A stretch of 64,000 nucleotides of DNA from assembly GCF_001425835.1 (NCBI RefSeq), contig NZ_LMDP01000004.1:62001-126000 (forward strand). Direction: 5' to 3'. This DNA is from Afipia sp. Root123D2 (GTDB taxonomy: Bacteria > Pseudomonadota > Alphaproteobacteria > Rhizobiales > Xanthobacteraceae). Of the stretch, positions 8,601 to 17,066 are shown one piece after another. How positions within the stretch are numbered: the first letter of the stretch is position 1; each line of letters opens with the position of its first letter. The notes beneath the pieces are model-generated. The model was given only the letters and a program-made list of their open reading frames with translations. It was not told the DNA's origin and made no database searches. The translations under genes and the position numbers were made by a program.

Positions 8601-9842
8601 ATGGCTATCACTCGTCGCACATTCGGCATCGGTGCATCCGGAGTCCTGTTGGGATCGGTCGCATCGCCGTTCATTCGCTCATCGGCGGCCGCGGACACGA
8701 TCCGGATCGGCGTCGTCAATTCGATGAGTGGCGGTCTTGCCGCCTATGCGCAGGAAGGCCAGCCGGCCTTCGAATACATCATCAAGAAGATCAACGCCGA
8801 GGGCGGCATCAAGAGCAAGGGCGGCGCCAAGATCGAACTGATCCAGGCCGACGACACCAGCCAGCCGGCCCGCACGGCGATCGAGGCGCGGCGCCTGATC
8901 ACCGAGGAAAAGGTGCAGTTGATGACCGGCACCATCCTCAGCGCGCAGATGCTGGCGATGACCCCGGTGCTCGATGAGCTGAAGGTGCCGACGCTGTCGG
9001 TGTGGGCCGGCGGCTCTCATTCGAACTACATGTTCACGCTCGGCTATCCTTACGATCGCGGCTACGCGCAATCGATGCATGATTTCGTGGTCTTCCTGCG
9101 CGACGCCAAGAAGTTCAACATCAAGACCGCCGTGATGGGTTACTCGAATTACGAAGCCGGTCAGCAGGTCAACAAGTTCCTCACCGAGAAGCTGAAGAAG
9201 AGCGGCATCGAGGTGATCGGCGAAGCGCCGCTCGATATCCGCGCGCAGGACCAGACCTCGGCGATGGTGCGCATCCGCTCGCTCAAGCCGGATGTCGTGG
9301 TGGGCCTTGTGACGCCGCGCGACGGCATCCTGCTGCATCAGGCGCGCTACAACCTCAACTATCACGGCAGCATTTTCTGCGGCGGCACCGGCGGCTATTC
9401 CGACTTGTCGCTGTGGAAGGACCTCGGGCCTGAGATCGGCAAGGCGGTGCTGACCAAGAACCTGTTCGGCATGACCGGCTTTAGCCCCGGCGCCAAGGTC
9501 GACTCGATGCAGAAGATCATCGCCGAGCTGCACGACGTCGCCAAGCTCGACCGGATCGGGCAGGGCGCGATCCAGTACGCTCAGGCCGGGCGCGTGCTTC
9601 AGCAGGTTCTGGAAAATTCCAAGTCGCTCAAGAGCGAGGATCTGCTCGAGGCCTTCAAGAACGTCAACATTCCGTTCGGCGATCCGAACCTCTACGTCGC
9701 CAAGCCCAAGGGTCTTCAGTTCGCGCCGGATCGCCTGTTGCAGGATGGATCGGCGATGTTCATCCAGTGGACCCCGGAGCAGCAGCAGCAGGTGGTGTTC
9801 CCCGCCGAATTTGCCCAGACCGAACCGCGTCCTCGCGCCTGA
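8601..9842 (+). CDS. ABC transporter substrate-binding protein (HAAT family), Tat-type signal
   Basis: A 413-residue periplasmic binding protein of the branched-chain amino acid/amide family. The first 31 residues carry a twin-arginine motif (TRRTFGIG) and a hydrophobic stretch ending AAA, so it is probably exported folded by Tat. The mature protein starts DTIRIGVVNSMSGGLAAYAQEG, the usual first strand and ligand loop. It heads a five-gene importer operon (binding protein, two ATPases, two permeases). It sits behind an AidB-like acyl-CoA dehydrogenase, which may hint at an aliphatic or aromatic acid as ligand rather than an amino acid, but nothing in the sequence fixes this. A clear GGGAGAGACGTCT leader gives the start. 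Confidence 0.92.
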   Translation: MAITRRTFGIGASGVLLGSVASPFIRSSAAADTIRIGVVNSMSGGLAAYAQEGQPAFEYIIKKINAEGGIKSKGGAKIELIQADDTSQPARTAIEARRLITEEKVQLMTGTILSAQMLAMTPVLDELKVPTLSVWAGGSHSNYMFTLGYPYDRGYAQSMHDFVVFLRDAKKFNIKTAVMGYSNYEAGQQVNKFLTEKLKKSGIEVIGEAPLDIRAQDQTSAMVRIRSLKPDVVVGLVTPRDGILLHQARYNLNYHGSIFCGGTGGYSDLSLWKDLGPEIGKAVLTKNLFGMTGFSPGAKVDSMQKIIAELHDVAKLDRIGQGAIQYAQAGRVLQQVLENSKSLKSEDLLEAFKNVNIPFGDPNLYVAKPKGLQFAPDRLLQDGSAMFIQWTPEQQQQVVFPAEFAQTEPRPRA

Positions 9843-9852
9843 GGCCTGACAC

Positions 9853-10572
9853 GTGACACTGCTCGATGTCAGCAGGGTGACGCGGCGCTTCGGTGGTCTC
9901 GTCGCCCTGAATTCGGTCAGCTTCTCCGTCGCCAAGGGGGAGATCCTTGGCATCATCGGCCCGAATGGCGCCGGAAAGACCACGCTGTTTGGCGTGATTT
10001 CCGGCTTCATTCCGCCGAGCGAAGGCGGTGTGCGTTTCGATGGCGAGGACATCATCGGCATTTCGCCGGACCGGCTGGTGCGGCGCGGATTGATCCGCAG
10101 CTTTCAGGTCGCCCAGACATTCGCTGACATGACGACGCTCGATGTCGTCACCACCGCGGCGCTGACGCGGCGACCGATCGTCGAGGCGGTGGATTATGCC
10201 GCGCATGTGTTGCGGCGGGTCGGGCTCGGCGGCAAGGAATATCAGACCCCGGGCTCGCTCTCGCTGCAGGACAAGAAGCTGCTCGAGCTTGCCAAGTGCC
10301 TCGCCACCGATCCGCGCTGCATCCTGCTCGACGAGGTGATGGCCGGATTGACGATGGCGGAGACCGAAGCGCCGATCGCCATCATTCGCGAACTGAACAG
10401 TCAGGGCGTTACCATCGTCATGGTCGAGCACGTCATGCCGGTGATCATGCGGCTGGCGACGCGGATCGTGGTGATCAATTTCGGCGAGAAGATCGCCGAG
10501 GCGACGCCGGACGTCATCATCAAGGATCAGAAGGTCATCGACGCCTACTTCGGGGATGAGCTCGATGCTTGA
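9853..10572 (+). CDS. livG: ABC transporter ATP-binding protein, LivG type
   Basis: A 239-residue ATPase of the branched-chain amino acid type importer. Walker A is GPNGAGKTT (about residues 36-44), the Q-loop lies near SFQVAQTF, Walker B is ILLDEV, and the H-loop is VEHVM. The C-signature is degenerate (SLSLQDKKLLELAKC in place of LSGGQ), as is common for LivG-type subunits, while the partner LivF keeps the full signature. It pairs with the next gene product on the cytoplasmic face of the permeases. The GTG at 9853 is 10 bases after the binding-protein stop, and the next gene overlaps its end by 17 bases. Confidence 0.92.
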   Translation: MTLLDVSRVTRRFGGLVALNSVSFSVAKGEILGIIGPNGAGKTTLFGVISGFIPPSEGGVRFDGEDIIGISPDRLVRRGLIRSFQVAQTFADMTTLDVVTTAALTRRPIVEAVDYAAHVLRRVGLGGKEYQTPGSLSLQDKKLLELAKCLATDPRCILLDEVMAGLTMAETEAPIAIIRELNSQGVTIVMVEHVMPVIMRLATRIVVINFGEKIAEATPDVIIKDQKVIDAYFGDELDA

Positions 10573-11269
10573 GATCACAAACCTCGTGGCCGGCTACGGC
10601 GGCGTCCCGGTGTTGCGGGACGTCTCGGTCACGCTCGGCAAGGGCGAAATTGTCGGGCTGCTCGGCGCCAACAACGCCGGCAAGACAACCCTGATCAACA
10701 GTCTGTCTGGTTTGGTCGTGCCGATGTCCGGCAAGATCATGTTCGAGGGCAACGATGTGACACGGCTGACGCCGAAACAGCGCGTCGAACTCGGCATCGT
10801 GCAAGTACCGGAAGGCCGCCTGGTGTTTCCGGAAATGACCATTCGCGAGAACCTGCTGCTCGGCGGCGTCAATGCGCGGGCGCGGCCGCACCGGCCGTCG
10901 CAGATGGACAAGGTGCTCGAATTGTTTCCCCGTCTCAAGGAGCGGCTGTCGCAGGATGCCGGCACGCTATCCGGCGGCGAACAGCAGATGCTGGCGATCG
11001 GCCGCGGCCTGATGGCGGAAGCCAAGGTGCTGATGCTCGATGAGCCGTCGCTCGGCCTGTCACCGCTGTTCGTGCAGTACATCTTCGGCATCATCGACCG
11101 CCTGCATCAGGACGGCCTGACGATCCTGCTGGTCGAGCAGAACCTGAACCTGACGTTGCGCCACGCCCAGCGCTGCTACGTGCTGGAGCGCGGGCAGGTC
11201 GCGGTCGAGGGAGACGCCGACAGCGTGAGAGACGATCCGCGAACCCGCAGCGCCTATCTTGGACTTTGA
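10556..11269 (+). CDS. livF: ABC transporter ATP-binding protein, LivF type
   Basis: A 237-residue ATPase, second nucleotide-binding subunit of the importer. Walker A is GANNAGKTT (an unusual second Asn in place of Gly), the LivF hallmark VPEGRLVFPEMTIRENL is complete, the signature LSGGEQQMLAIGR is canonical, Walker B is VLMLDEPSLGLSP and the H-loop is VEQN. It overlaps livG by 17 bases, which suggests translational coupling; an in-frame ATG at 10565 is an alternative start that would reduce the overlap. The gene is followed after 12 bases by the first permease gene. Confidence 0.92.
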   Translation: MSSMLEITNLVAGYGGVPVLRDVSVTLGKGEIVGLLGANNAGKTTLINSLSGLVVPMSGKIMFEGNDVTRLTPKQRVELGIVQVPEGRLVFPEMTIRENLLLGGVNARARPHRPSQMDKVLELFPRLKERLSQDAGTLSGGEQQMLAIGRGLMAEAKVLMLDEPSLGLSPLFVQYIFGIIDRLHQDGLTILLVEQNLNLTLRHAQRCYVLERGQVAVEGDADSVRDDPRTRSAYLGL

Positions 11270-11281
11270 TCGGAGATTGAC

Positions 11282-12148
11282 GTGCCCGAATTTCTGCAAG
11301 CTCTCGCGCAAGGTCTTCTGATCGGCAGCACCTACGGTCTGCTCGCGCTCGGCATGGGTCTGGTCTACGGCGTCAGCGGCGTGGTCAACTTTTCGCATGG
11401 CGATTTCATCTCGCTCGGCATGTTCATGTGCCTTGCGCTGTACTCGGCGCTGGCGATGGATCCTTATGTGTCGATCGTCATCACCGTGCCGGTGATGGTG
11501 GCGATCGGCGCGCTGGTCTATCGCTACCTGATCCGGCCGATGGTCGGGCACCAGTTCCTGATGGTGGTGCAGTTGACGTTGGGCCTCAGCCTGGTCCTTC
11601 AAAACGGCATCCTGATGGTGTTCGGCGGCCAGCCGGCGCGCACGCCGTCGATGGTCGAAACCAAGCTGATCATTCTCGGCGATGTCGTGCTGCGTCTGCC
11701 GCATGTGATCGCGTTTGTCGTGTCGTTCGCGCTCGCCATCGGGCTGTACATCATGCTGCGGTCGACCGATTTCGGCCGTTCGATCCGCGCGGTGCATCAG
11801 AACGCCCATGCTGCCTCGCTGATGGGGATCGATGTCGGGCGGGTGCAGGTGCTGACCTTCGCGCTCGGCATCGGGCTGCTCGCCATCGCGGCAGCCCTGC
11901 TGCTGCCGGGCACGCCGATTCAGCCGACGCAGGGTCTGCGCTACACCGTCATCACGCTTCTGGTCGTCGTTCTCGGCGGCATGACCAATTTTGTCAGCAT
12001 CATGCTCGGCGGTCTGGTGATCGGCATCTCCGAGGCGTTCGGCACGATCTACCTGTCGGATACGCTGGGCATGTTGCTGCCCTATGTGATCTTCGTGCTG
12101 ATCATGCTGTTCCGGCCGCAAGGTCTGACGTGGAGGCCGGCGCGATGA
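11282..12148 (+). CDS. livH: ABC transporter permease, LivH type
   Basis: A 288-residue inner-membrane permease of the HAAT importer family with about eight hydrophobic segments. The start GLLIGSTYGLLALGMGLVYG and the VNFSHGDF motif just after the first helix are hallmarks of LivH proteins, and the C-terminus PYVIFVLIMLFRPQGL is typical. The GTG at 11282 has a GGAG about 6 bases upstream. Its TGA overlaps the ATG of the second permease (ATGA), so the two are translationally coupled and should form a heterodimeric channel. Confidence 0.93.
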   Translation: MPEFLQALAQGLLIGSTYGLLALGMGLVYGVSGVVNFSHGDFISLGMFMCLALYSALAMDPYVSIVITVPVMVAIGALVYRYLIRPMVGHQFLMVVQLTLGLSLVLQNGILMVFGGQPARTPSMVETKLIILGDVVLRLPHVIAFVVSFALAIGLYIMLRSTDFGRSIRAVHQNAHAASLMGIDVGRVQVLTFALGIGLLAIAAALLLPGTPIQPTQGLRYTVITLLVVVLGGMTNFVSIMLGGLVIGISEAFGTIYLSDTLGMLLPYVIFVLIMLFRPQGLTWRPAR

Positions 12149-13137
12149 GGCACGAATTCTACAAGGCGCTGTCGTCGCCGATCTGGTGGATCGTGCTGGC
12201 GCTGACCGCGTTGCTCCCGTTCGTGCTGTCGAGCTACTACATGAACATCGTGACGCTGGCGCTGGTCTATGTCGCGCTGGCGTCGGCGTGGAATATCGTC
12301 GGCGGCATGGCGGGGCAGATTTCGCTGGCGCACAGCCTGTTCATCGGCGTCGGTGCGATGTTCTCCACGGCGCTGCTGCTGCGCTACGGCGTCAACATGT
12401 GGCTCGGGCTGGTGATCTCGGCGGTGATTTCCGGAATTCTCGGCGCCATGATCGCGTGGGTCGATTTCCGGTTCCGGCTCGGCCATCTGTCCTTCGTCCT
12501 GATCACGCTGGCGTTCGCGGAAATGGGCGGGATTATCGTCGAGGGCTGGGATTTCCTCGGCGGCGCATCCGGCCTGCTGCTGCCGCGCGACACCGGCGAT
12601 TTCTGTCAGTTCCAGTTCGGCGGCGGGCGCGGCGCGTTCTGGGTGATGCTGGGTCTGGCGGCGATCTGCGTCATGGTCAATGTCGCCATTCTCAACGCGC
12701 CGCTCGGCTATTATCTGCGCACCATCCGTGACAACGAGCGCGCCGCCGAGGCGATCGGCGTCAACGTCCTGCGCAACAAGACCATCGCCATGGTGATCTC
12801 GGCGGTGCTCGCGTCGGTGGTCGGAACGGCCTATGTGCGCTACCTGACCTTCGCCGATCCCTACCTGCTGGTCTCGCCGGTCATCACCATCGAGATCGTG
12901 CTGTTCGCCACCGTCGGCGGATTGGGGCGGGCCTACGGGCCGGCGCTCGGCGCGCTGCTGCTGGTGCCGCTCGGCGAAATCCTGCGCGGCAAGCTCGGCG
13001 GCACGCTGCCGGGGCTGCACTATTTCATCTATGGCGTCGTGGTGATCGCCGTCATTCTCATCACACCGCGCGGCCTGCTGCCGTTGTTCGAGAAATTGTG
13101 GGCGCGCGTGCGCGGCCAGCCGGCTCCGAGGACATGA
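12145..13137 (+). CDS. livM: ABC transporter permease, LivM type
   Basis: A 330-residue inner-membrane permease, partner of the preceding LivH protein. The start at ATG 12145 overlaps the livH stop by 4 bases; the frame is open further upstream but that part is only the shadow of livH. Typical LivM features are the NIVGGMAGQISLAHSLFIGVG stretch after the second helix (here read in two parts: NIVGG and GQISLAHS), the NERAAEAIGVN loop facing the ATPase, and the GRAYGPALGA segment. It is the last gene of the operon, followed by a hairpin terminator at 13144-13174. Confidence 0.93.
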   Translation: MRHEFYKALSSPIWWIVLALTALLPFVLSSYYMNIVTLALVYVALASAWNIVGGMAGQISLAHSLFIGVGAMFSTALLLRYGVNMWLGLVISAVISGILGAMIAWVDFRFRLGHLSFVLITLAFAEMGGIIVEGWDFLGGASGLLLPRDTGDFCQFQFGGGRGAFWVMLGLAAICVMVNVAILNAPLGYYLRTIRDNERAAEAIGVNVLRNKTIAMVISAVLASVVGTAYVRYLTFADPYLLVSPVITIEIVLFATVGGLGRAYGPALGALLLVPLGEILRGKLGGTLPGLHYFIYGVVVIAVILITPRGLLPLFEKLWARVRGQPAPRT

Positions 13138-13143
13138 CGTGAA

Positions 13144-13174
13144 AAGCCCCGCGGAGATTGTCTCCGCAGGGCTT
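13144..13174. terminator. bidirectional terminator between livM and the alcohol dehydrogenase gene
   Basis: A 14-bp stem (13144-13157 with 13161-13174, one C-A mismatch) with a 3-base loop lies between two convergent genes. On the minus strand it ends in TTTT, so it mainly serves the alcohol dehydrogenase gene. Confidence 0.8.
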
Positions 13175-13190
13175 CGATCATTGCCGCCTA

Positions 13191-15371
13191 TTATTTCGGG
13201 CGGATCGCGTCAGCAGTTCCCTGAATGAAGGCGATCAGTTTCGGGATATCCTCTTCCTTCAGCTTGCCGGTGAAGTCCGGCATGCCCTGCGACACGAACG
13301 GCCCCTTGAATACGAAGTCTTTGAGGTTGGTGATCGTCTCGGGGCTGACATAGCCGAGGTTGCGGACGTTGCCGCCCTTGTCGACGCCCGGCACGCCATG
13401 GCAGGTCGCGCAGCTGCTGACATAGATCAGCGTGCCTTCCTGGACGAGGGCCGGGTCGTACTTCACGCCCGCGAGCAGGCCTTCGGTCTGGTACTTGGTG
13501 AAGGCGGGCAGGGGTGCCTTGCCGCCGATGGCGAAGGTGTAGACCGTGCCGGGACTGTTCAGTTCGGTGGCGCGCTGGCTGATGCCGAACACGCCGCCCC
13601 AGCCGACCGCGACCGAAACGTATTGCTTGTCATCGACCATAAAGGTCGAGGCAGCGGCAACCACGCCGGTTCCGGTTGCCGTCTCCCACAGCTTCTCGCC
13701 GGTCTTGGCGTTGTAGGCGATAAAGCGGCCGTCAGCCGTGCCCTGGAACACCAGATTGCCGGCGGTCGTCAGCGTGCCGCCGTTCCACGGTGCGACATAT
13801 TCCTGCCGCCACGCTTCTTTCTGTTTGACGGGATCCCACGCGATCAGGCGCCCGAACGGCACGCTCTTGGGCGGCGTCGCGTTGAGATAGAAGGCGGTGT
13901 TCCAGCCGGTGTTGCCGCCGAACTCGCCGGGGGTGTTAGCGTTCTGCTTCCAGTTCGGCTGGCCGGTCAGGTTGAGCGGGACGTTCTGCGCCGGCAGATA
14001 GACCAGCCCCGTTTCCGGATTGTAGGACATCGGGTGCCAGTTGTGGGCACCGAACGGCCCCGGAATGCTGTCGAACGATTTATCCGGCGAACGCGCTTCC
14101 GCGACTTCCATCGGCCGGCCGTTGGCGTCGTAACCGGTCGCCCAGTTCACATCGACGAAATTCTTCGCTGAAATGAATTTGCCATTGGTGCGGTCGATCA
14201 CGAAGAAGAAGCCGTTCTTCGGTGCGTGAAGGATGACCTTTCGCGGCGCGCCGTCGATGGTGAGGTCCGCGAGGATCATCGGCTGGGTCGAGGTATAGTC
14301 CCAGTTGTCGCCGGGCGTTTCCTGATAATGCCAGACATACTTTCCGGTGTCCGCGTTGAGCGCGACGATCGAGGCGAGATAGAGATTGTCGCCGCCCGCA
14401 GGGCTGCGCACATTGCGATTCCACGGCGAACCGTTACCGGTGCCGAGATAGACAAGATTGAGTTCAGGATCGAAGGTGATGGTATCCCACGTCGAGCCGC
14501 CGCCGCCGTTGATCCAGTATTTGCCTGCCGGGTCCCATGTCTTTGCCGCGGCTTCCATCGATTCATCTTCGTAGGGCTTGCTCGGATCGCCGGGCACCGT
14601 GAACCAGCGCCACACCTGATTGCCGGTCTCGGAGTCGTAGGCGGTGACATAGCCGCGCACGCCGTATTCCGCTCCGCCATTGCCGATGATCACCTTGCCG
14701 TTGGCCACACGTGGCGCGCCGGTGATGGTGTAGGAGTGGGTATGATCGATGAGGGTGTCTTTTTCCCACACCTTCTTGCCGGTGACGGCGTCGAGCGCGA
14801 TCAGCCGCCCATCATAAGCGCCGACGAAGACCTTGCCCTTGTAGAGCGCGACGCCGCGATTGACCACGTCGCAGCAGCCTTTGTACCCGATCTCTCGCGA
14901 AACTTCAGGATCGTAGGTCCAGATCTTCTTGCCGGTGCGAACGTCGATGGCGTGAACCACGCTCCACGACGCGGTAACGTACATGATGCCGTCGACCACG
15001 ATCGGTGTCGCTTCGACGCCGCGCGACGATTCAAGATTGTAGGACCAGACCAGTCCGAGGTCCTTCACGTTGTCGGTGTTGATCTGCTTGAGCTTGCTGA
15101 AGCGCGTTTCGCCGTAGTCGAGGCCGATGGTCGGCCAGTCCTTCGACGTCGCCTCATTGGCGCGCACCGAATTGATATCGACGGCGGAGGTCACCGCCTT
15201 GATGTGTTCGGGTGAACCTTTTGCGGTCTGCGCACTGGCGCCGTGACAAAAGGCGAACATCATGCCTGTTGCAAGCATGATGCGGGCAAGACCGGAGGTG
15301 GCCTTGCGGATGGAGCCGATATTCAAACTGGAACTGGAAGCAGGTTCGACGCAACGGGCAAGAAAGCGCAT
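13191..15371 (-). CDS. PQQ-dependent type II quinohaemoprotein alcohol dehydrogenase
   Basis: A 726-residue periplasmic enzyme that should oxidise primary alcohols to aldehydes and pass electrons from PQQ to its own haem c. A signal peptide spans about residues 22-48 (ending GASA). The eight-bladed propeller carries PQQ/metal ligand Glu120 (RGVEATP), the vicinal disulfide Cys166-Cys167 (GCCDVV) and catalytic Asp358 in GDNWDYTSTQP. Residue 360, two after the catalytic Asp, is Thr; lanthanide-dependent relatives have Asp there, so Ca2+ is expected. The C-terminal cytochrome domain has CATCH at 654-658 and likely axial Met697 (QGMPDF). The ATG has a clear GGAGG upstream. It is divergent from pqqA, which supplies its cofactor. 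Confidence 0.95.
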   Translation of the reverse strand: MRFLARCVEPASSSSLNIGSIRKATSGLARIMLATGMMFAFCHGASAQTAKGSPEHIKAVTSAVDINSVRANEATSKDWPTIGLDYGETRFSKLKQINTDNVKDLGLVWSYNLESSRGVEATPIVVDGIMYVTASWSVVHAIDVRTGKKIWTYDPEVSREIGYKGCCDVVNRGVALYKGKVFVGAYDGRLIALDAVTGKKVWEKDTLIDHTHSYTITGAPRVANGKVIIGNGGAEYGVRGYVTAYDSETGNQVWRWFTVPGDPSKPYEDESMEAAAKTWDPAGKYWINGGGGSTWDTITFDPELNLVYLGTGNGSPWNRNVRSPAGGDNLYLASIVALNADTGKYVWHYQETPGDNWDYTSTQPMILADLTIDGAPRKVILHAPKNGFFFVIDRTNGKFISAKNFVDVNWATGYDANGRPMEVAEARSPDKSFDSIPGPFGAHNWHPMSYNPETGLVYLPAQNVPLNLTGQPNWKQNANTPGEFGGNTGWNTAFYLNATPPKSVPFGRLIAWDPVKQKEAWRQEYVAPWNGGTLTTAGNLVFQGTADGRFIAYNAKTGEKLWETATGTGVVAAASTFMVDDKQYVSVAVGWGGVFGISQRATELNSPGTVYTFAIGGKAPLPAFTKYQTEGLLAGVKYDPALVQEGTLIYVSSCATCHGVPGVDKGGNVRNLGYVSPETITNLKDFVFKGPFVSQGMPDFTGKLKEEDIPKLIAFIQGTADAIRPK

Positions 15372-15922
15372 ACAATCCTCCCTATGATCTCTAACGGACC
15401 TGCGAGAATGTTAGGCGTCGAAAAAGAGCGGCGTCAACAAAATGCGCGATGTGTCTCGTGTGTCGCGTCGCAGCGGAGCGTTGACGAAGTGTTGCGGCCG
15501 CTCTCAGTTTCGCAATGAGAAATGAATTCACTTCCGCAGTGAGAAATTGATGACTTCATTTGTCCCGATGAAGATCGTCATCGTTCGGAAGATGAGGCGA
15601 GCGGGCCATGATCGTATGATGATCCGCGGCATGCGCATGGGCGAAGAGGACTCGGTTCGCCGCCGTGACGGCGTATGAGTTTGGCGCGCCGCCGCTGGAA
15701 CCCGGCCAGGCAAAACGCCGGTCAGTCGGTTGGTCTGCTTTCTCGCTATTTTTTTTGCAGTGCGGTGTGGATTTCGCGCGAATTTGGCCGGGAAAGCGCC
15801 GATACGCGCGATAACTTTTTTGTGGCGGCGTTCAGGAAAATGGACAAGAGGAGCCGAACGCGGCATATTACCGTAGCGGTCGGTGCATGAACGCTGCCCG
15901 TGGAATCTGGAAGGAGACCAAG
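15372..15922. promoter_or_regulatory. 551-base divergent control region between the PQQ alcohol dehydrogenase gene and pqqA
   Basis: No credible gene is seen here; open frames such as 15528-15866 on the minus strand lack ribosome sites and family features. A direct repeat stands out: CGCAATGAGAAAT at 15511-15523 and CGCAGTGAGAAAT at 15535-15547, 24 bases apart (12 of 13 identical). That spacing, near two helical turns, fits a binding site for a regulator of one or both transcripts. An oligo-T stretch lies near 15751-15758. Confidence 0.5.
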
Positions 15923-16003
15923 ATGGCGTGGAAGACTCCGAAGATTGTCGAAGTGTCAGTGGGCATGGAAATCAACATGTACGCCTGCGCAGCACGCAAA
16001 TAA
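15923..16003 (+). CDS. pqqA: PQQ precursor peptide PqqA
   Basis: A 26-residue ribosomal peptide, the substrate from which pyrroloquinoline quinone is made. Glu16 and Tyr20 (the E-x3-Y pair in GMEINMYAC) are the residues that PqqE cross-links and that end up as the cofactor. The N-terminal MAWKTPKI is typical. AGGAG lies 7 bases before the ATG. A 139-base gap separates it from pqqB, more than the overlaps between the other pqq genes; this matches the common pattern where pqqA is expressed more strongly than the enzymes, though no terminator is obvious here. Confidence 0.97.
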   Translation: MAWKTPKIVEVSVGMEINMYACAARK

Positions 16004-16142
16004 GGCGAACTGTCATTTACAAGTAACGTGGCAAAGCGGTCCGGCTTGGGCAGCGTGACATTTCCTTCATGGAAATGCCGTGACCGGGTCCGGAGCCGTT
16101 TGTTTTCAGCATAGGGACTTCGGAGATCGCTGGAGTTTCCTG

Positions 16143-17066
16143 ATGCGTGTTGTCGTTCTTGGAGCAGCTGCGGGCGGTGGTGTTCCGCAATGGAACTGCA
16201 ATTGCAGGATCTGTAGCGCGGCACGCCTGAACAATCCGGGTCTGCAATCAACCCAGGCTTCGATTGCTGTCAGCGCAGACGACCACCACTGGTTTCTCAT
16301 CAATGCATCGCCCGATTTGCGCCAGCAGATGGCCACCAACCCGCAGCTTCATCCGCAAGCCGGACATCTCCGCCACAGCCCGCTCACGGGCGTAATCCTG
16401 ACCAATGGCGAGGTCGATGCCGTCGCCGGGCTGCTGTCGCTGCGCGAAGGCTGGCCTTTCACGATCTACGCCCACCCCCGCGTGCTGGAGATACTGAAAG
16501 CGAACAGCATTTTCAACGTTCTCGACGAAGCGCGCGTGCCGCGCGAGCCGATCGCATTCGATGCGCCGTTCGAGCCGGCATTGCCGGACGGTTCAGCTTC
16601 GGGCCTCGTCGTTACGCCGTTTGCCGTCTCCGGAAAATCAGCGTGGTATCTCGAAAACGAGGCCGGTGACAGAATCGAGGAGGCAGGCGACACGCTCGGC
16701 CTGCGCGTCGCCGACAAGGCCAGCGGCGCGCATTTTTACTTTCTTGCCGCGTGTGCTGCCGTGGACGAGGAACTGAAAGACAGATTGCGCGGCGCGCCGC
16801 TGATTTTCTTCGACGGTACGTTATGGCGGGACGACGAACTGATCGCAGCAGGGCTTGGCCACAAGACCGGCCAGCGCATGGGCCATATCGCGATGTCGGG
16901 TCAGGGTGGCGCGATGGCCGCGTTGGCGGATCTGGGAATTACGCGTAAGATTTTCCTGCACATCAATAACTCCAACCCCGCGTGGCTGCATGGCTCGGCC
17001 GAACGGAACGCGGTGGACAGGGCAGGCTGGGAAATCCCTTCGGATGGAATGGAGATTGTGATTTGA
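16143..17066 (+). CDS. pqqB: PQQ biosynthesis protein PqqB
   Basis: A 307-residue protein of the metallo-beta-lactamase fold. PqqB acts late in PQQ synthesis, probably as a tyrosine hydroxylase on the processed Glu-Tyr intermediate (established for the family in vitro). The N-terminus VVVLGAAAGGGVPQWNC and the C-x-C-x2-C cluster (NCNCRIC, a structural zinc site in the family) are diagnostic; ASPDLRQQ and HINNSNP are further PqqB hallmarks. The ATG at 16143 is chosen over an upstream in-frame codon at 16080 because homologues begin at MRVVVLG. Its TGA overlaps the TTG start of pqqC. Confidence 0.96.
   Translation: MRVVVLGAAAGGGVPQWNCNCRICSAARLNNPGLQSTQASIAVSADDHHWFLINASPDLRQQMATNPQLHPQAGHLRHSPLTGVILTNGEVDAVAGLLSLREGWPFTIYAHPRVLEILKANSIFNVLDEARVPREPIAFDAPFEPALPDGSASGLVVTPFAVSGKSAWYLENEAGDRIEEAGDTLGLRVADKASGAHFYFLAACAAVDEELKDRLRGAPLIFFDGTLWRDDELIAAGLGHKTGQRMGHIAMSGQGGAMAALADLGITRKIFLHINNSNPAWLHGSAERNAVDRAGWEIPSDGMEIVI

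Noticed and set aside
11428-12144. Long upstream extension of the livM frame
   Set aside because: It overlaps livH out of frame; LivM homology begins at ATG 12145, which overlaps the livH stop.
15528-15866. 112-codon minus-strand frame between the alcohol dehydrogenase gene and pqqA
   Set aside because: No ribosome site, strongly basic low-complexity translation, and it covers what should be the divergent promoter region.
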